Source: Candidatus Altarchaeales archaeon (GTDB lineage: Archaea; Altiarchaeota; Altiarchaeia; IMC4; SCGC-AAA252-I15). Taken from it: 64,000 nt of DNA. The position numbers and the translations under genes are program-made. Below, in pieces: positions 42,708 through 51,749 of this stretch (positions are counted from its first letter, which is position 1; each line of letters starts with the position of its first letter). The notes below the pieces were generated by a model. That model searched no databases and was not told the DNA's origin. It saw nothing but the letters and a program-made list of their open reading frames with translations. Location: contig WJMO01000009.1 in the NCBI GenBank assembly GCA_014727915.1, positions 1 through 64,000 of the forward strand, given 5' to 3'.

Positions 42708-44161
42708 TGAAAAATGAGAAAAGCGATTAGGACTATCATTCACCCGATAATATTCGGTTTGTACCCTGTCCTGTTCCTCTACGGCGAGAACCTAGGGGAG
42801 GTCGCATCATACGATCTGCTGCTTCCCCTGGCTTTCTCGTTGGCCCTCGTCATCTCCTTTCTCGGGTGTTTTTGGGTTCTCTTAAGGGACATGGACAAGT
42901 CTGCGGCTATGTCCTCATTGTCTCTGATATTCTTCTTCTTCTACTCGGGGTTTTCCGAATTTGCATCATCACATCTGCCTCTGATAGTCAGCACCAACAT
43001 AGTATTGCACCCCTACTACATCGTGAACTTTTTCAGCGCTGCATTCTTGACCCTGTCCTTTATCCTGTTGAGGGATTACAAGGGGGGGCTCGGACCTTTA
43101 ACAACATTCTTCAATGTTATAGCATCTATTCTGCTGGTTTTCAATCTGATCGATGTTGTCCCGTTTATTCTGTCTGAGGATGTCCGGAGGGGAGTCGATA
43201 ACCCCGGGGATGTCCACGTTATATCTGGCAAATCCATGCCTGACATCTACTACATCATCTTGGACGGCTATTCCAGGGATGATGTCCTGTTGGAGTCCCT
43301 TGGCCACAACAACAGCGGATTCTCAGACGAGCTTCGGGCTAGGGGGTTCTACGTTGCTGACAAGTCAATGAGCAACTATGCGACCACTTTCCTCTCATTG
43401 CCGTCCTCCCTGAACATGAAATACATCGATCACGTCTCTTCGAACACAACTCGTCTCCCTCATGATCTTAGCATGGCCTACAACCTGATAAGGGACAATG
43501 AAGTTCAGAAATATCTTAAGTCAAAGGGCTACACGATAGTCAATTTTCGTTCCAGCTGGGGTCCGACAGATGACATTAGAAGTGCGGATTTGCAGCTGAG
43601 CTTCTCGCAATTCAGAGAGAACAACGACTTCTTCCTTGTTTTGCTGCAGACCACTGCCTTATCACCGTTTATTGAACACATCATCTGGGATTTTAGACGT
43701 AATAACATACTCTACGTCTTTGATGAGCTGTCCGATGTCGCTCTCATGCCCGAGCCCACATTCACGTTATCTCATGTCCTATGCCCCCATGCTCCCTTCC
43801 TCTTTGACCGTGATGGGGGGGTGCCTGTCCAAACTATGGACTCTCGCGAGCTCTATGTGGGACAGCTCGTATACGTGAACAAAAGAGTATTAGGCGTTGT
43901 TGACGAGATACTGTCCAAGTCGGATGAGCCTCCGGTGATCATCTTGCAGGCGGACCATGGCGCAGGCATATTGGGGTTCAACAATGCATGTGTGAACAAC
44001 CCGTTAGATAACAGAAACTATGACGATAAAATGGTCGAGGACCGGGTTAAGATATTGAACGCCTATCTTCTGCCTGGGGGCGGGAGCGAAGGGCTGTACG
44101 AGTCTATCTCTCCCGTGAACTCTTTTAGGGTTGTTTTCAACCGCTACTTCCATGAGAACCT
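42377..44161 (+). repeat. identical DNA blocks shared by the two sulfatase-like genes
   Basis: Bases 42377-42430 equal 43898-43951 (54 bp), and bases 42528-42640 equal 44049-44161 (113 bp), with no differences. The spacing within each gene is the same (1521 bp offset). Outside these blocks the genes differ at many synonymous sites, so the identity reflects recent gene conversion rather than recent duplication of the whole gene. Confidence 0.95.
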
Positions 44162-44243
44162 TACGATGCTCGAGGACCGGAGTTATTTCTCATGTGGTCG
44201 GAACCCATTCGACTTCAGGGAGGTGGAGCACACAACTGCCTGA
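42714..44243 (+). CDS. membrane sulfatase/phosphoethanolamine-transferase-like protein 2
   Basis: A 509-residue paralogue of the preceding gene with the same plan: five N-terminal helices, then PDIYYIILDGYSRDD, SNYATTFLSLPSSLN, HVLCPHAPFLF and ILQADHGAGILG. The two differ over most of their length but are identical at DNA level in two blocks (54 and 113 bp). The C-terminus differs (EVEHTTA). Together with the NoeA-like and PGTGS genes it completes a four-gene rightward unit. Confidence 0.8.
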   Translation: MRKAIRTIIHPIIFGLYPVLFLYGENLGEVASYDLLLPLAFSLALVISFLGCFWVLLRDMDKSAAMSSLSLIFFFFYSGFSEFASSHLPLIVSTNIVLHPYYIVNFFSAAFLTLSFILLRDYKGGLGPLTTFFNVIASILLVFNLIDVVPFILSEDVRRGVDNPGDVHVISGKSMPDIYYIILDGYSRDDVLLESLGHNNSGFSDELRARGFYVADKSMSNYATTFLSLPSSLNMKYIDHVSSNTTRLPHDLSMAYNLIRDNEVQKYLKSKGYTIVNFRSSWGPTDDIRSADLQLSFSQFRENNDFFLVLLQTTALSPFIEHIIWDFRRNNILYVFDELSDVALMPEPTFTLSHVLCPHAPFLFDRDGGVPVQTMDSRELYVGQLVYVNKRVLGVVDEILSKSDEPPVIILQADHGAGILGFNNACVNNPLDNRNYDDKMVEDRVKILNAYLLPGGGSEGLYESISPVNSFRVVFNRYFHENLTMLEDRSYFSCGRNPFDFREVEHTTA

Positions 44244-44253
44244 GCCAATCCTA

Positions 44254-44832
44254 TCACTCTTCGTCGTAGTCTGTGTCGTCCACGACGCATCCTTCTCCTG
44301 GCACGCACCTCTCCTGGTCCGTGCATTTCCTTATTATCTTCTGCTCCTGCTTGACCTTGCAGCAGCTGTCATCGCATATGGGCGTTGATTCGATCCGGTA
44401 CATGCCGTTGCTGCTGCACTTGAACTCGCTGTACTCGGGCTGTCCGCAGTCGCTGTCCGCGGTGCACGGGTCGCATTTCGGAACGTGCAATGTGGTTGTG
44501 GTGACGGCCGCGCCGCCGTCGTCGCTGAGCCCGCACTGTATCTTGCACTGGTCGCAGTCGCATTTCCGGTATATGAAGTCTGTCTTATTGCATGGGGGGC
44601 ACACTACCTGGCTCTCCCCGTCAGCTTCCGATATGATCGGGCACTCGTCCTTGCTGTCCTTGGTGGTGCCGTCCGAGCACACGTACTTGTTCACGGTCTT
44701 CTCCACCACCTGGTCCTTTCCTTCCGGCTTGAGGAACCAGACGCTGGACCCACCGAACAGTATGCCCAGTAGGAGGGCGATCACGATCAGAACCGCCACT
44801 AGCATGGCCTCTACTTTCGACATCTTAGACAT
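44254..44832 (-). CDS. membrane-anchored Cys-rich exported protein
   Basis: A 192-residue protein with one N-terminal membrane helix (VEAMLVAVLIVIALLLGILFGG) and an extracellular region with about 20 cysteines in short repeats (CPPCNKTDFIYRKCDCDQCKIQC, CDPCTADSDCG, CCKVKQ) and a short Thr linker (AAVTTTTLHVPK). The cysteine spacing suggests disulfide-bonded, knot-like modules. It has no partner in its own transcript. Function unknown; it belongs to the group of Cys/Thr-rich surface proteins in this window. Confidence 0.65.
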   Translation of the reverse strand: MSKMSKVEAMLVAVLIVIALLLGILFGGSSVWFLKPEGKDQVVEKTVNKYVCSDGTTKDSKDECPIISEADGESQVVCPPCNKTDFIYRKCDCDQCKIQCGLSDDGGAAVTTTTLHVPKCDPCTADSDCGQPEYSEFKCSSNGMYRIESTPICDDSCCKVKQEQKIIRKCTDQERCVPGEGCVVDDTDYDEE

Positions 44833-44860
44833 AGATATAAGCCTAATACCTTAAAAAATA

Positions 44861-45490
44861 CTATCTCCTAATGGCCTCTACTATCCTTCTGCCGTATTCT
44901 TCGGCTGCCTGAGGGCCTGAGGCGGTTATGACCTTCCCATCAGTTACAACGTCCTCTTTCACGTATTCGGCGCCGCCGGCATCCAAAGCCTGGACGGTCT
45001 CCGGCGTCTCGAAGACGGTGGCTTTCCTGCCGTCCAATACGCCGGCCTTCGCCAATACCGCGCCTGAGAGGCATATGCCTGCAACGACCTTCCCGTCGTC
45101 ATATGACCCTTTCAGGATGTTCCTCAGGTCTGTGTCGTCCCAGAGGTATTCCCTGCTGCCTCCCCCGCCCGCGACAACTACCGCATCATAGTCTGCTGGG
45201 TTGGCATCGCCTATCCTCAGGTCCGCTTCGACCTCAGCTCCTAACATGCCGGTGGACACGCCCCCCATGGGGCTTGCTGTAACAACCTCCGCTCCAGCAT
45301 CCTCAAGAATGTCCTTTGGGACCAGGTACTCCTCGTCCCGGAAGTTCTCCTGCGCTATAACATACAGTACTCTCACTTCTATCACCTCATCAACTTCTGA
45401 AAGCTCAATCGATCCGGCGTCGTCGACCTTGCTAGCTGCTGTCAGGCACCCGCATACCAGGCAGGCTAAGACCACGATCAACGCTTTCAT
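44861..45490 (-). CDS. exported DJ-1/PfpI family protein
   Basis: A 209-residue DJ-1/PfpI/ThiJ family member with the nucleophilic cysteine in GKVVAGICLSGAVLAKAG, preceded by the conserved GGGGSREYLWDD and ending ASGPQAAEEYGRRI. The N-terminus is a signal with a lipobox-like LVCGC, so it is likely lipid-anchored outside the cell, unusual for this mostly cytoplasmic family. Possible roles are protein deglycase or glyoxalase-like hydrolysis; the substrate is not evident. Divergent from the SagB-like gene. Confidence 0.85.
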   Translation of the reverse strand: MKALIVVLACLVCGCLTAASKVDDAGSIELSEVDEVIEVRVLYVIAQENFRDEEYLVPKDILEDAGAEVVTASPMGGVSTGMLGAEVEADLRIGDANPADYDAVVVAGGGGSREYLWDDTDLRNILKGSYDDGKVVAGICLSGAVLAKAGVLDGRKATVFETPETVQALDAGGAEYVKEDVVTDGKVITASGPQAAEEYGRRIVEAIRR

Positions 45491-45525
45491 ACATTATATA
45501 TGCCTTTAATAATTGTAATAAGACA

Positions 45526-46224
45526 GTGGACCGGAGTATCGCTTTCACCTTGTGGATCGTGTCGGGCGTCATATTGGCTGCTCTGGTCTTCACAGGACAT
45601 GAGGAGGCTGTCGAGATGAGCTCAGATTCGGATGATATTGTGCTTCCCGAACCCGCCAGTTCAGGGAGCGTCTCAGTGGAAGAGGCAATCGCGAAAAGGC
45701 GTTCTGTGCGTAAATACAGCGGAGAACCCCTGTCACTCTCCGAGCTCTCGCAGATGCTATGGGCCGCCCAGGGAGTAACCTCACAGTGGGGCGGGCGGGC
45801 CGCCCCCTCGGCGGGCGGGACATACCCCCTTGAAGCCTACGCGGTCGTCGGAGATGTTGAAGGAGCCTCGCCCGGAGTCTACAGGTATGTGCCCGGGGAG
45901 AAAACCTTAAGGCTGGCGGTTGACGGCGACGTCAGGTCCGAGCTTGCGGAGGCAGCCCTCGGCCAGTCCATGATCTCAGAGGCGCCTGCGATCATCGTGA
46001 TATCCGCGGTCTATGAGAGGACTACTGGGAGGTACGGGGATAGGGGCGTGATGTACGTGCACATGGAAGCAGGCCACGCGGGCCAGAACATCTACCTCCA
46101 GGCCGAGTCCCTGGGATTGGGGACGGTCGCAGTAGGCGCATTCAGGCCCCGCCAGGTCTCCCAGATACTGGGACTCCCAGAGGATGAGGAGCCGATATAC
46201 ATGTATCCCATAGGCAGAAGATAG
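45526..46224 (+). CDS. membrane-anchored SagB-type nitroreductase-like oxidoreductase
   Basis: A 232-residue FMN oxidoreductase of the SagB/ThcOx group with one N-terminal anchor helix (FTLWIVSGVILAALVF). The domain reads VEEAIAKRRSVRKYSGEPLSLSELSQMLWAAQG, APSAGGTYPLEAYAVVG, MEAGHAGQNIYLQAESLGLGTVAVGAF and a terminal YMYPIGRR. SagB enzymes oxidise azolines in peptide toxins, but most archaeal members lack the partner cyclodehydratase, as here. It starts with GTG. Function in redox metabolism of small molecules is likely. Confidence 0.88.
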   Translation: MDRSIAFTLWIVSGVILAALVFTGHEEAVEMSSDSDDIVLPEPASSGSVSVEEAIAKRRSVRKYSGEPLSLSELSQMLWAAQGVTSQWGGRAAPSAGGTYPLEAYAVVGDVEGASPGVYRYVPGEKTLRLAVDGDVRSELAEAALGQSMISEAPAIIVISAVYERTTGRYGDRGVMYVHMEAGHAGQNIYLQAESLGLGTVAVGAFRPRQVSQILGLPEDEEPIYMYPIGRR

Positions 46225-46248
46225 ACAGGAGCTGATCGACAGTAAACC

Positions 46249-48135
46249 CTATATGAGCCTTATGCTGTCCAGGTTCTTCGGGGCGGTGGCCTCAAAGCCG
46301 AACATGTCATACAATGTCATGGACAGGTTCATGGTCTTGCTGGCCTCGCCGTGCATGATGATCGCCCTCTTGGGCTTGGGGTTTATCTTCTTCGAGTAGC
46401 CCAGCAGCTGCCGCCTGTCCGCGTGGCCGCTGAACCCGTCCACGGTCTGAACGTTGAGGTTGACTTTTATGCCGCGCGTCTTCCCGCCGTCCTCCAAGGC
46501 CACCTCGTTAACCCCGTTCTGTATCCTCCGGCCCAGGCTGCCCTCAGCCTGGTATCCCACGAAGGCGATGGTGTTCCTGTTATCCTCTGCGAAGGCCTTG
46601 AAGTACTCCACACTCGGCCCTCCGGTCATCATGCCTGATGTCGCGAGTATAACGCAGGGGTCGGGGTTCTTTATGATGTCCGGCCGCTTCTTATGCTCGA
46701 CCTTCTCGAACGCGTCCACGAGGAACGGGTTGTAGCCGTTGAATATCCTGTGCTTGATGTGCTTCTTCAAGTACTCAGGGTATGAAGTGTGTATGGCAGT
46801 TGCCTCCCAGATCATCCCGTCAAGGTATACTGGAACGTCCAGGTCTCCGAAGCGGTAGGCGTTCTCCAAAACCATCATCACCTCCTGGCTCCTGCCCACG
46901 CTGAAGACCGGGATCAACACCTTCCCCTTCCTGTTTATGGTCTTCTTGATCGTGTCGATTAGAACGGTCTCCGCGTCGCGCCTCTTGGGCTGAGTGTCAT
47001 ATCTGCCGCCGTAGGTCGACTCCATGATCAGGGTCTCAACCCTGGGGAAGTCGTAGTTTGCGGCCTCCAAAAGCCGGGTGTCTCCGAACTTGAAGTCCCC
47101 GGTGTAGACCATGTTGTGCAAGCCCTCGCCGATGTGGAAGTGGCAGACGCTCGAACCCAAGATATGCCCCGCGTTGTATAGGGTAAGATGTATGTCTGGT
47201 GTGATGTCCGCGACCTCATTGTACTCCAAGGGGATGGTGTGCTTTATCATCTCCCGCACCTCCTTGCTCCCGAAGGGAAGCTCGTTCTGCCCCTTAACGC
47301 CGATCTCGACCGCGTCCAACACCAGCAAAGCCATAAGGTCCCTCGTCGGCTCGGTGCAGTAGATGGGACCGTCATAGCCGTACTTGTACAGGTAGGGCAC
47401 GAAACCGCAGTGGTCCAGGTGGGCGTGTGAGACGACAACAGCGTCCAACTCGCTTATGGCCAGCTTGACAGCCCTGAAATCGGGGAAACGGTCCGTATCA
47501 GAGGCTGCGACGTTTATGCCGCAGTCTATGAGCACGTTGCTAGCCGGCGTCTGCAACAGCACACACGACCTGCCGACCTGCTGGGCGCCTCCCAATGGGG
47601 TGACCCTTATCCAATCACAGTCGGCGTCCGGCTTCCGGTATATCTTCTTGCCCACGTTCCGGAGTATCTTCTGCCGCTCCTTGCTGTTGTCGAACAATGT
47701 CTTACGTATGCTCCTAACGGTCTCAGACTGCAAGGGCGGCTTCCTCAACAGCTTGGGAGTCCACCGAATCCTCTTTGTGATCTCCTCAAGGGTGTTTCCG
47801 TGCTTGCCGATCACAAGGCCAAGCTTCTCAGCCTCTATCCTCACCTCTCCGAAGTTCTCGTCGAACTCGATATCGACGATGTTGGCCTCTTCAGGTATGA
47901 TCTCCTCTATTACCTTCTTGGCTTCCACCGGGTCCATGACGGAATCCGGGGTGCTGCGCACTATTATCCTCTTCTTGAGGGATGTGGCCAGGTTCCTCAC
48001 TTCGCTGCTGTTCTCAACGAAATATGTCATGTCATTAGTGTATAGTATGACCTTGGGGCCTTCCACGTCAACCTTAACGATCTTGCCTTCAGGCGCTGTC
48101 TCGTCTACTATCGCCTGTATCTCCTTGAATTCCAT
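46249..48135 (-). CDS. fttA: archaeal CPSF/beta-CASP ribonuclease (transcription termination factor)
   Basis: A 628-residue protein with two N-terminal KH domains (about 1-140; GxxG loop VIGKHGNT at 109-115), a metallo-beta-lactamase core with H237-A-H-L-D-H242, and a beta-CASP domain with ATSGMMTGGPSVEYFKAF and the late histidine HGEASKTMN. This is the aCPSF1/FttA family that cleaves nascent RNA after U-tracts and releases archaeal RNA polymerase. It is 70 nt downstream of the proteasome beta gene on the same strand, an arrangement common in archaea. Confidence 0.97.
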   Translation of the reverse strand: MEFKEIQAIVDETAPEGKIVKVDVEGPKVILYTNDMTYFVENSSEVRNLATSLKKRIIVRSTPDSVMDPVEAKKVIEEIIPEEANIVDIEFDENFGEVRIEAEKLGLVIGKHGNTLEEITKRIRWTPKLLRKPPLQSETVRSIRKTLFDNSKERQKILRNVGKKIYRKPDADCDWIRVTPLGGAQQVGRSCVLLQTPASNVLIDCGINVAASDTDRFPDFRAVKLAISELDAVVVSHAHLDHCGFVPYLYKYGYDGPIYCTEPTRDLMALLVLDAVEIGVKGQNELPFGSKEVREMIKHTIPLEYNEVADITPDIHLTLYNAGHILGSSVCHFHIGEGLHNMVYTGDFKFGDTRLLEAANYDFPRVETLIMESTYGGRYDTQPKRRDAETVLIDTIKKTINRKGKVLIPVFSVGRSQEVMMVLENAYRFGDLDVPVYLDGMIWEATAIHTSYPEYLKKHIKHRIFNGYNPFLVDAFEKVEHKKRPDIIKNPDPCVILATSGMMTGGPSVEYFKAFAEDNRNTIAFVGYQAEGSLGRRIQNGVNEVALEDGGKTRGIKVNLNVQTVDGFSGHADRRQLLGYSKKINPKPKRAIIMHGEASKTMNLSMTLYDMFGFEATAPKNLDSIRLI

Positions 48136-48205
48136 CGTCTATTTCAGTTAGCAAAGCATGTGTTTTTTTTACAGTCGAGGAATCGACTCGAAATGCCTAT
48201 TTAAA

Positions 48206-48853
48206 CTATTTTCCCAAGAACTTGTCAGACAAGTCCTTCACTTCCTTCTCACTGAACTTCTTGAAACCCGCATCTGTGATGGTCACCAGTTCCATCCCAT
48301 CTCCAGAGTGCGAATCCCTGCTCAACGCAGCCGACAACGCCTTCAACGCGACGGGTATGTTCTCCTCGACGGTCTTGTCCTCCTTGTACTCCAATTCCAT
48401 GACACCGTATGCCATGGGGCTGCCACTGCCTGTCGCAGCCATCTTCTCCTCGATAAGGCCGCCAATCGGGTCCAATGTGAAGATTCTCGACTCACCCTTA
48501 GAGTATCCTCCGATTATCACCTGCACGAGGTAGGGGAATATCTTGTTGCCCTGCAGTATGTTGGCCAAGAGCACGCTAACGGACTCGGTGCCCATCTTCT
48601 CGCCGTTATTCATCTCATAAAGCCGTGATTCCGCCTGGATAAGCCTCATAAGGCTCTCAGCGTCTCCAACGCTCCCGGCTATGGTCGCTCCGACGTTGTC
48701 GTTGATGTTGAAGCTCTTCCTAGCCCTCTTACTCGCTATGAACCCGCCATAACTGGCCCGCTTATCCGTAGCAAACACCACGCCATCACTGCATGTCAAA
48801 GCAATGGTCGTAGTGCCTTTCAAAACCTTAGATTCCAAAGAAACCGCCTCCAA
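48206..48853 (-). CDS. psmB: proteasome subunit beta
   Basis: A 215-residue proteasome beta subunit precursor. Autocleavage before T14 (LKG|TTTIAL) exposes the catalytic threonine; GVVFATDKRASYGGFIASK with the catalytic aspartate and lysine, IAGSVGDAESLMRLI and GSGSPMAYGVMELEY follow. It forms the inner rings of the 20S core that degrades proteins. The short 13-residue propeptide is typical for archaea. The alpha subunit is not in the window. Confidence 0.97.
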   Translation of the reverse strand: MEAVSLESKVLKGTTTIALTCSDGVVFATDKRASYGGFIASKRARKSFNINDNVGATIAGSVGDAESLMRLIQAESRLYEMNNGEKMGTESVSVLLANILQGNKIFPYLVQVIIGGYSKGESRIFTLDPIGGLIEEKMAATGSGSPMAYGVMELEYKEDKTVEENIPVALKALSAALSRDSHSGDGMELVTITDAGFKKFSEKEVKDLSDKFLGK

Positions 48854-49056
48854 TTAGAAAAAGGCTTGTCTAAAAGACTTGTACAACTATATGTCAACCA
48901 TCCTTTAAAAACATGATGGTGGTGTGATGGGAACCAGAAAAACAGGGATTATGCCTTATTACGGGCCACAGGAGATTTAAAAAACCCCGATCGCTACCTG
49001 AACTGCTTTATTAGCGTCTGATATCAATAGTTTCCATACGATATGGTGTTTTGCCG

Positions 49057-50118
49057 ATGTCCAAGTCACCTGGCAGGTCCAAGAAGGCGGGTCTGCCCCC
49101 AGGGTCTCCAGTGCATGTGGGAGAGAGCAAGCCGGGCAAGGTCAAGATCACGGTCTTCGACTACAACGAAACCCATCTGAAAGAGGAGGTGGCGTCGAAG
49201 GTCGAGGAATGCGCACCCTTCAAAAAGGGGAATACTGTCACCTGGATCAACATCGACGGCATACACGACGTCAAATCCATCGAGGCTATGGGGGTGGAAT
49301 TCGGACTGCACCCCCTGCTCGTCGAGGACATCGTGAACACGGACCAGCGTCCTAAGATCGAAGACCATGGAGACTACCTCTTCATAGTCTGCAAGATGCT
49401 ACACCCCGAACCCAAGAATGGCAGGTTCTTATGGGAGCAGGTCAGCATCATATTCGGCTCAAGCTATGTTCTGTCCTTCCAAGAGCATGAAGGGGACGTC
49501 TTCGACCCGATAAGGAACAGGCTCCGGGAGGGAAAACCCATGAGCAGGAAGTCAGGGGCGGACTACCTGGCATACTCGCTGTTGGACGCGATAGTCGACA
49601 ACTACTTCATACTATTGGAGGAACTGGGGGAGCGCATAGATAACCTGGAGGCGAAGGTTGTTTCAGACCCCACTCCAAAGGCCCTGCGGGAGATACAGAA
49701 GCTTAAGAAGGAGATGATATTCCTCCGCAGGAGCGTATGGCCCATGCGAGACGTCATAAGCGGACTGGACCGCAGCGAGTCCAATCTGATACACAAGCCG
49801 ACGAAGGTCTATCTCCGGGACGTATACGACCACACCATACAGGTTATAGACACGATCGAAACATACCGGGACATACTCTCTGTGACTATGGACATATACC
49901 TGTCAAGCATAAGCAACCGCATGAACGAGGTGATGAAGGTGCTGACGATTATAGCCACGATCTTCATACCCCTGACTTTCATCACAGGCTGGTATGGCAT
50001 GAACTTCAGGCACATGCCGGAGCTGGAGTCCCCACTCGGCTATCCGATCGTCTTGGCAATGTCCCTCGTGGTTGCCGTTTCGATGTACCTCTACTTCTAC
50101 AAGAAGAAGTGGCTTTAG
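49057..50118 (+). CDS. corA: CorA family magnesium transporter
   Basis: A 353-residue CorA channel from the ATG at 49057 (a TTG six bases upstream also opens the frame). It has the long cytoplasmic N-domain (DQRPKIEDHGDYLFIVCKML, VSIIFGSSYVLSFQEHE), a stalk helix, and two C-terminal membrane helices with the pore signature GWYGMNF. It imports Mg2+ as a pentamer. Convergent with the GT-C gene; stops overlap by 4 nt. The 200 bases upstream hold a promoter but no other gene. Confidence 0.95.
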   Translation: MSKSPGRSKKAGLPPGSPVHVGESKPGKVKITVFDYNETHLKEEVASKVEECAPFKKGNTVTWINIDGIHDVKSIEAMGVEFGLHPLLVEDIVNTDQRPKIEDHGDYLFIVCKMLHPEPKNGRFLWEQVSIIFGSSYVLSFQEHEGDVFDPIRNRLREGKPMSRKSGADYLAYSLLDAIVDNYFILLEELGERIDNLEAKVVSDPTPKALREIQKLKKEMIFLRRSVWPMRDVISGLDRSESNLIHKPTKVYLRDVYDHTIQVIDTIETYRDILSVTMDIYLSSISNRMNEVMKVLTIIATIFIPLTFITGWYGMNFRHMPELESPLGYPIVLAMSLVVAVSMYLYFYKKKWL

Positions 50119-51749
50119 GCCTGCCTATCCCGGTTCTCATAGACCACGTAATGGTGTTCCACTCTTCCCTCCCCGCCTGCCAGGCCGAGCATCCAAGCTC
50201 CGACACCGTCTCCAGCTTCCCTGAGGACATGCACCTCATAGGTCACCTCCCAGTCTTTGAGCGGGTCCACAGCATCATAGTATCCCCTCTGTGACAGCTC
50301 CTCCAACAGCCCGTCCGGCAAAACCATGAAATCGATGTCGTCCGGAGCATGGCTGAAGTAGAACTCGCCCGGGCTATAGTGTCTCCTTAGGTATCCGAAT
50401 CTATGGCCGTTGTAGGCCATGTACTGCACGAACAACGCCGGCCTGGCTTTGAGACCAGCTGCCATGTAAGTGAAGGTCACGACCACATCATCCTCGCTCG
50501 TTACCTCGTTCAGAAAAACGTTCATAGCGCGGATCTCATCACCGGGGGCGGGGGGCAGACCCCCAAACGCAAAGGCTTCCAAGTCGGCGTAGAATGTGAG
50601 CGCGAAAGGCAGGATAGCCAACGCAATCAGGTGTCGGGGCCTGTCTCGGAGGTATTCGCCGGTTTTCTTGAGGATGAAGGGCGACCCCGACACGAGCATA
50701 TAGTGCAATGGTATGCTCATGTGATCCCACCTGTTCAATGCGACCAACATCATGAAATAGGACATGGGATAGGATATGAGGATCGTCCTAGCCCGGACAT
50801 CGGAGATGAACAACAGCCCGAACATGGAGAGCATCATCAGAGCGGACGGAACCCTGCCGCTGAACATAAAATCCGTGTTCAAGGGCATCAGGGCCAGAAG
50901 GCTCAAACCCACTACCACGATGTACTCCGCCGGGGTGCTTCCACCCACACCATAGTATAATGCCCCAATGCCGTCCCTGATTCTCTCTGATACCCTGGGG
51001 AAGACCAGTGCACCCAACACCACGAAGGGAACGCCAAGGGGGTAGAGCCCGAAGTGCCCCATGAAATCCCTTGCGAACCCCTCCCCGTCTGCTGCGACCA
51101 TGAAGGACGCGAACAGGACTAGCGGAGCAGCAGATGCCAACACGGCAGTTCTGACATGTCTCCTGTCATGCCAGTATACGACAACGGCCATCGATATTAT
51201 GAACACGGTGGCAGTGTACTCTACCAGGCAGTTCAACCCGGTCAAGCCAGCGCAAGCCAGCAGATGCGTCCTGTCATCTGTTCTCACGTACCTGTGGAGG
51301 CAGTAGATTGAAGCCAGAGCCAGTACGCCCACGAGGTTGTTCGCATAGCCCAGGCGGTTCCAGAACACCATCTCAGGATAGAGGGCATAAGATAAACCCG
51401 CAACCAACCCGTACCTCTCACCCACTATGTCCCCCACCAGCCGGTATGCTATCAGCAACCCGGCCGCGGAGCAGAGCACGGAGAAAACGCGCAGAGATAA
51501 TATGCTCTCCCCCAACAACCTGACAAGGGGCGATGCCATCACGTAGTAGGCGGGTGGGTGGGCTATGAAATGGTACCTATAGCCGAAGTGCTGCGCACGG
51601 CCCTCCAGCAGGTTCGCCGCGGTGTTCAGGTTCCCCCCCTCATCCCACATCCACATGGGCGTGGACTCGAGGTTGACGGATCTCAAACCCAGGAAAACCA
51701 GGAATATCAAAGCCAGCTCCCATTTGACGCTAACACCCAAACCCTTCAC
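50115..51749 (-). CDS. GT-C glycosyltransferase (ArnT/PMT-like), copy 2
   Basis: A 544-residue integral membrane glycosyltransferase with about 12 helices. The catalytic first loop is TPMWMWDEGGNLNTAANLLEGR (Asp-Glu), followed by FIAHPPAYYVMASPLV, the pattern of the GT39/GT83 (PMT/ArnT) families that use lipid-linked sugars outside the membrane. The C-terminal 170 residues form an extracellular domain. Its start overlaps the stop of the upstream paralogue (ATGA). Acceptor may be a protein or lipid; the abundant Thr-rich exported proteins here are plausible acceptors. Confidence 0.85.
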   Translation of the reverse strand: MKGLGVSVKWELALIFLVFLGLRSVNLESTPMWMWDEGGNLNTAANLLEGRAQHFGYRYHFIAHPPAYYVMASPLVRLLGESILSLRVFSVLCSAAGLLIAYRLVGDIVGERYGLVAGLSYALYPEMVFWNRLGYANNLVGVLALASIYCLHRYVRTDDRTHLLACAGLTGLNCLVEYTATVFIISMAVVVYWHDRRHVRTAVLASAAPLVLFASFMVAADGEGFARDFMGHFGLYPLGVPFVVLGALVFPRVSERIRDGIGALYYGVGGSTPAEYIVVVGLSLLALMPLNTDFMFSGRVPSALMMLSMFGLLFISDVRARTILISYPMSYFMMLVALNRWDHMSIPLHYMLVSGSPFILKKTGEYLRDRPRHLIALAILPFALTFYADLEAFAFGGLPPAPGDEIRAMNVFLNEVTSEDDVVVTFTYMAAGLKARPALFVQYMAYNGHRFGYLRRHYSPGEFYFSHAPDDIDFMVLPDGLLEELSQRGYYDAVDPLKDWEVTYEVHVLREAGDGVGAWMLGLAGGEGRVEHHYVVYENRDRQA

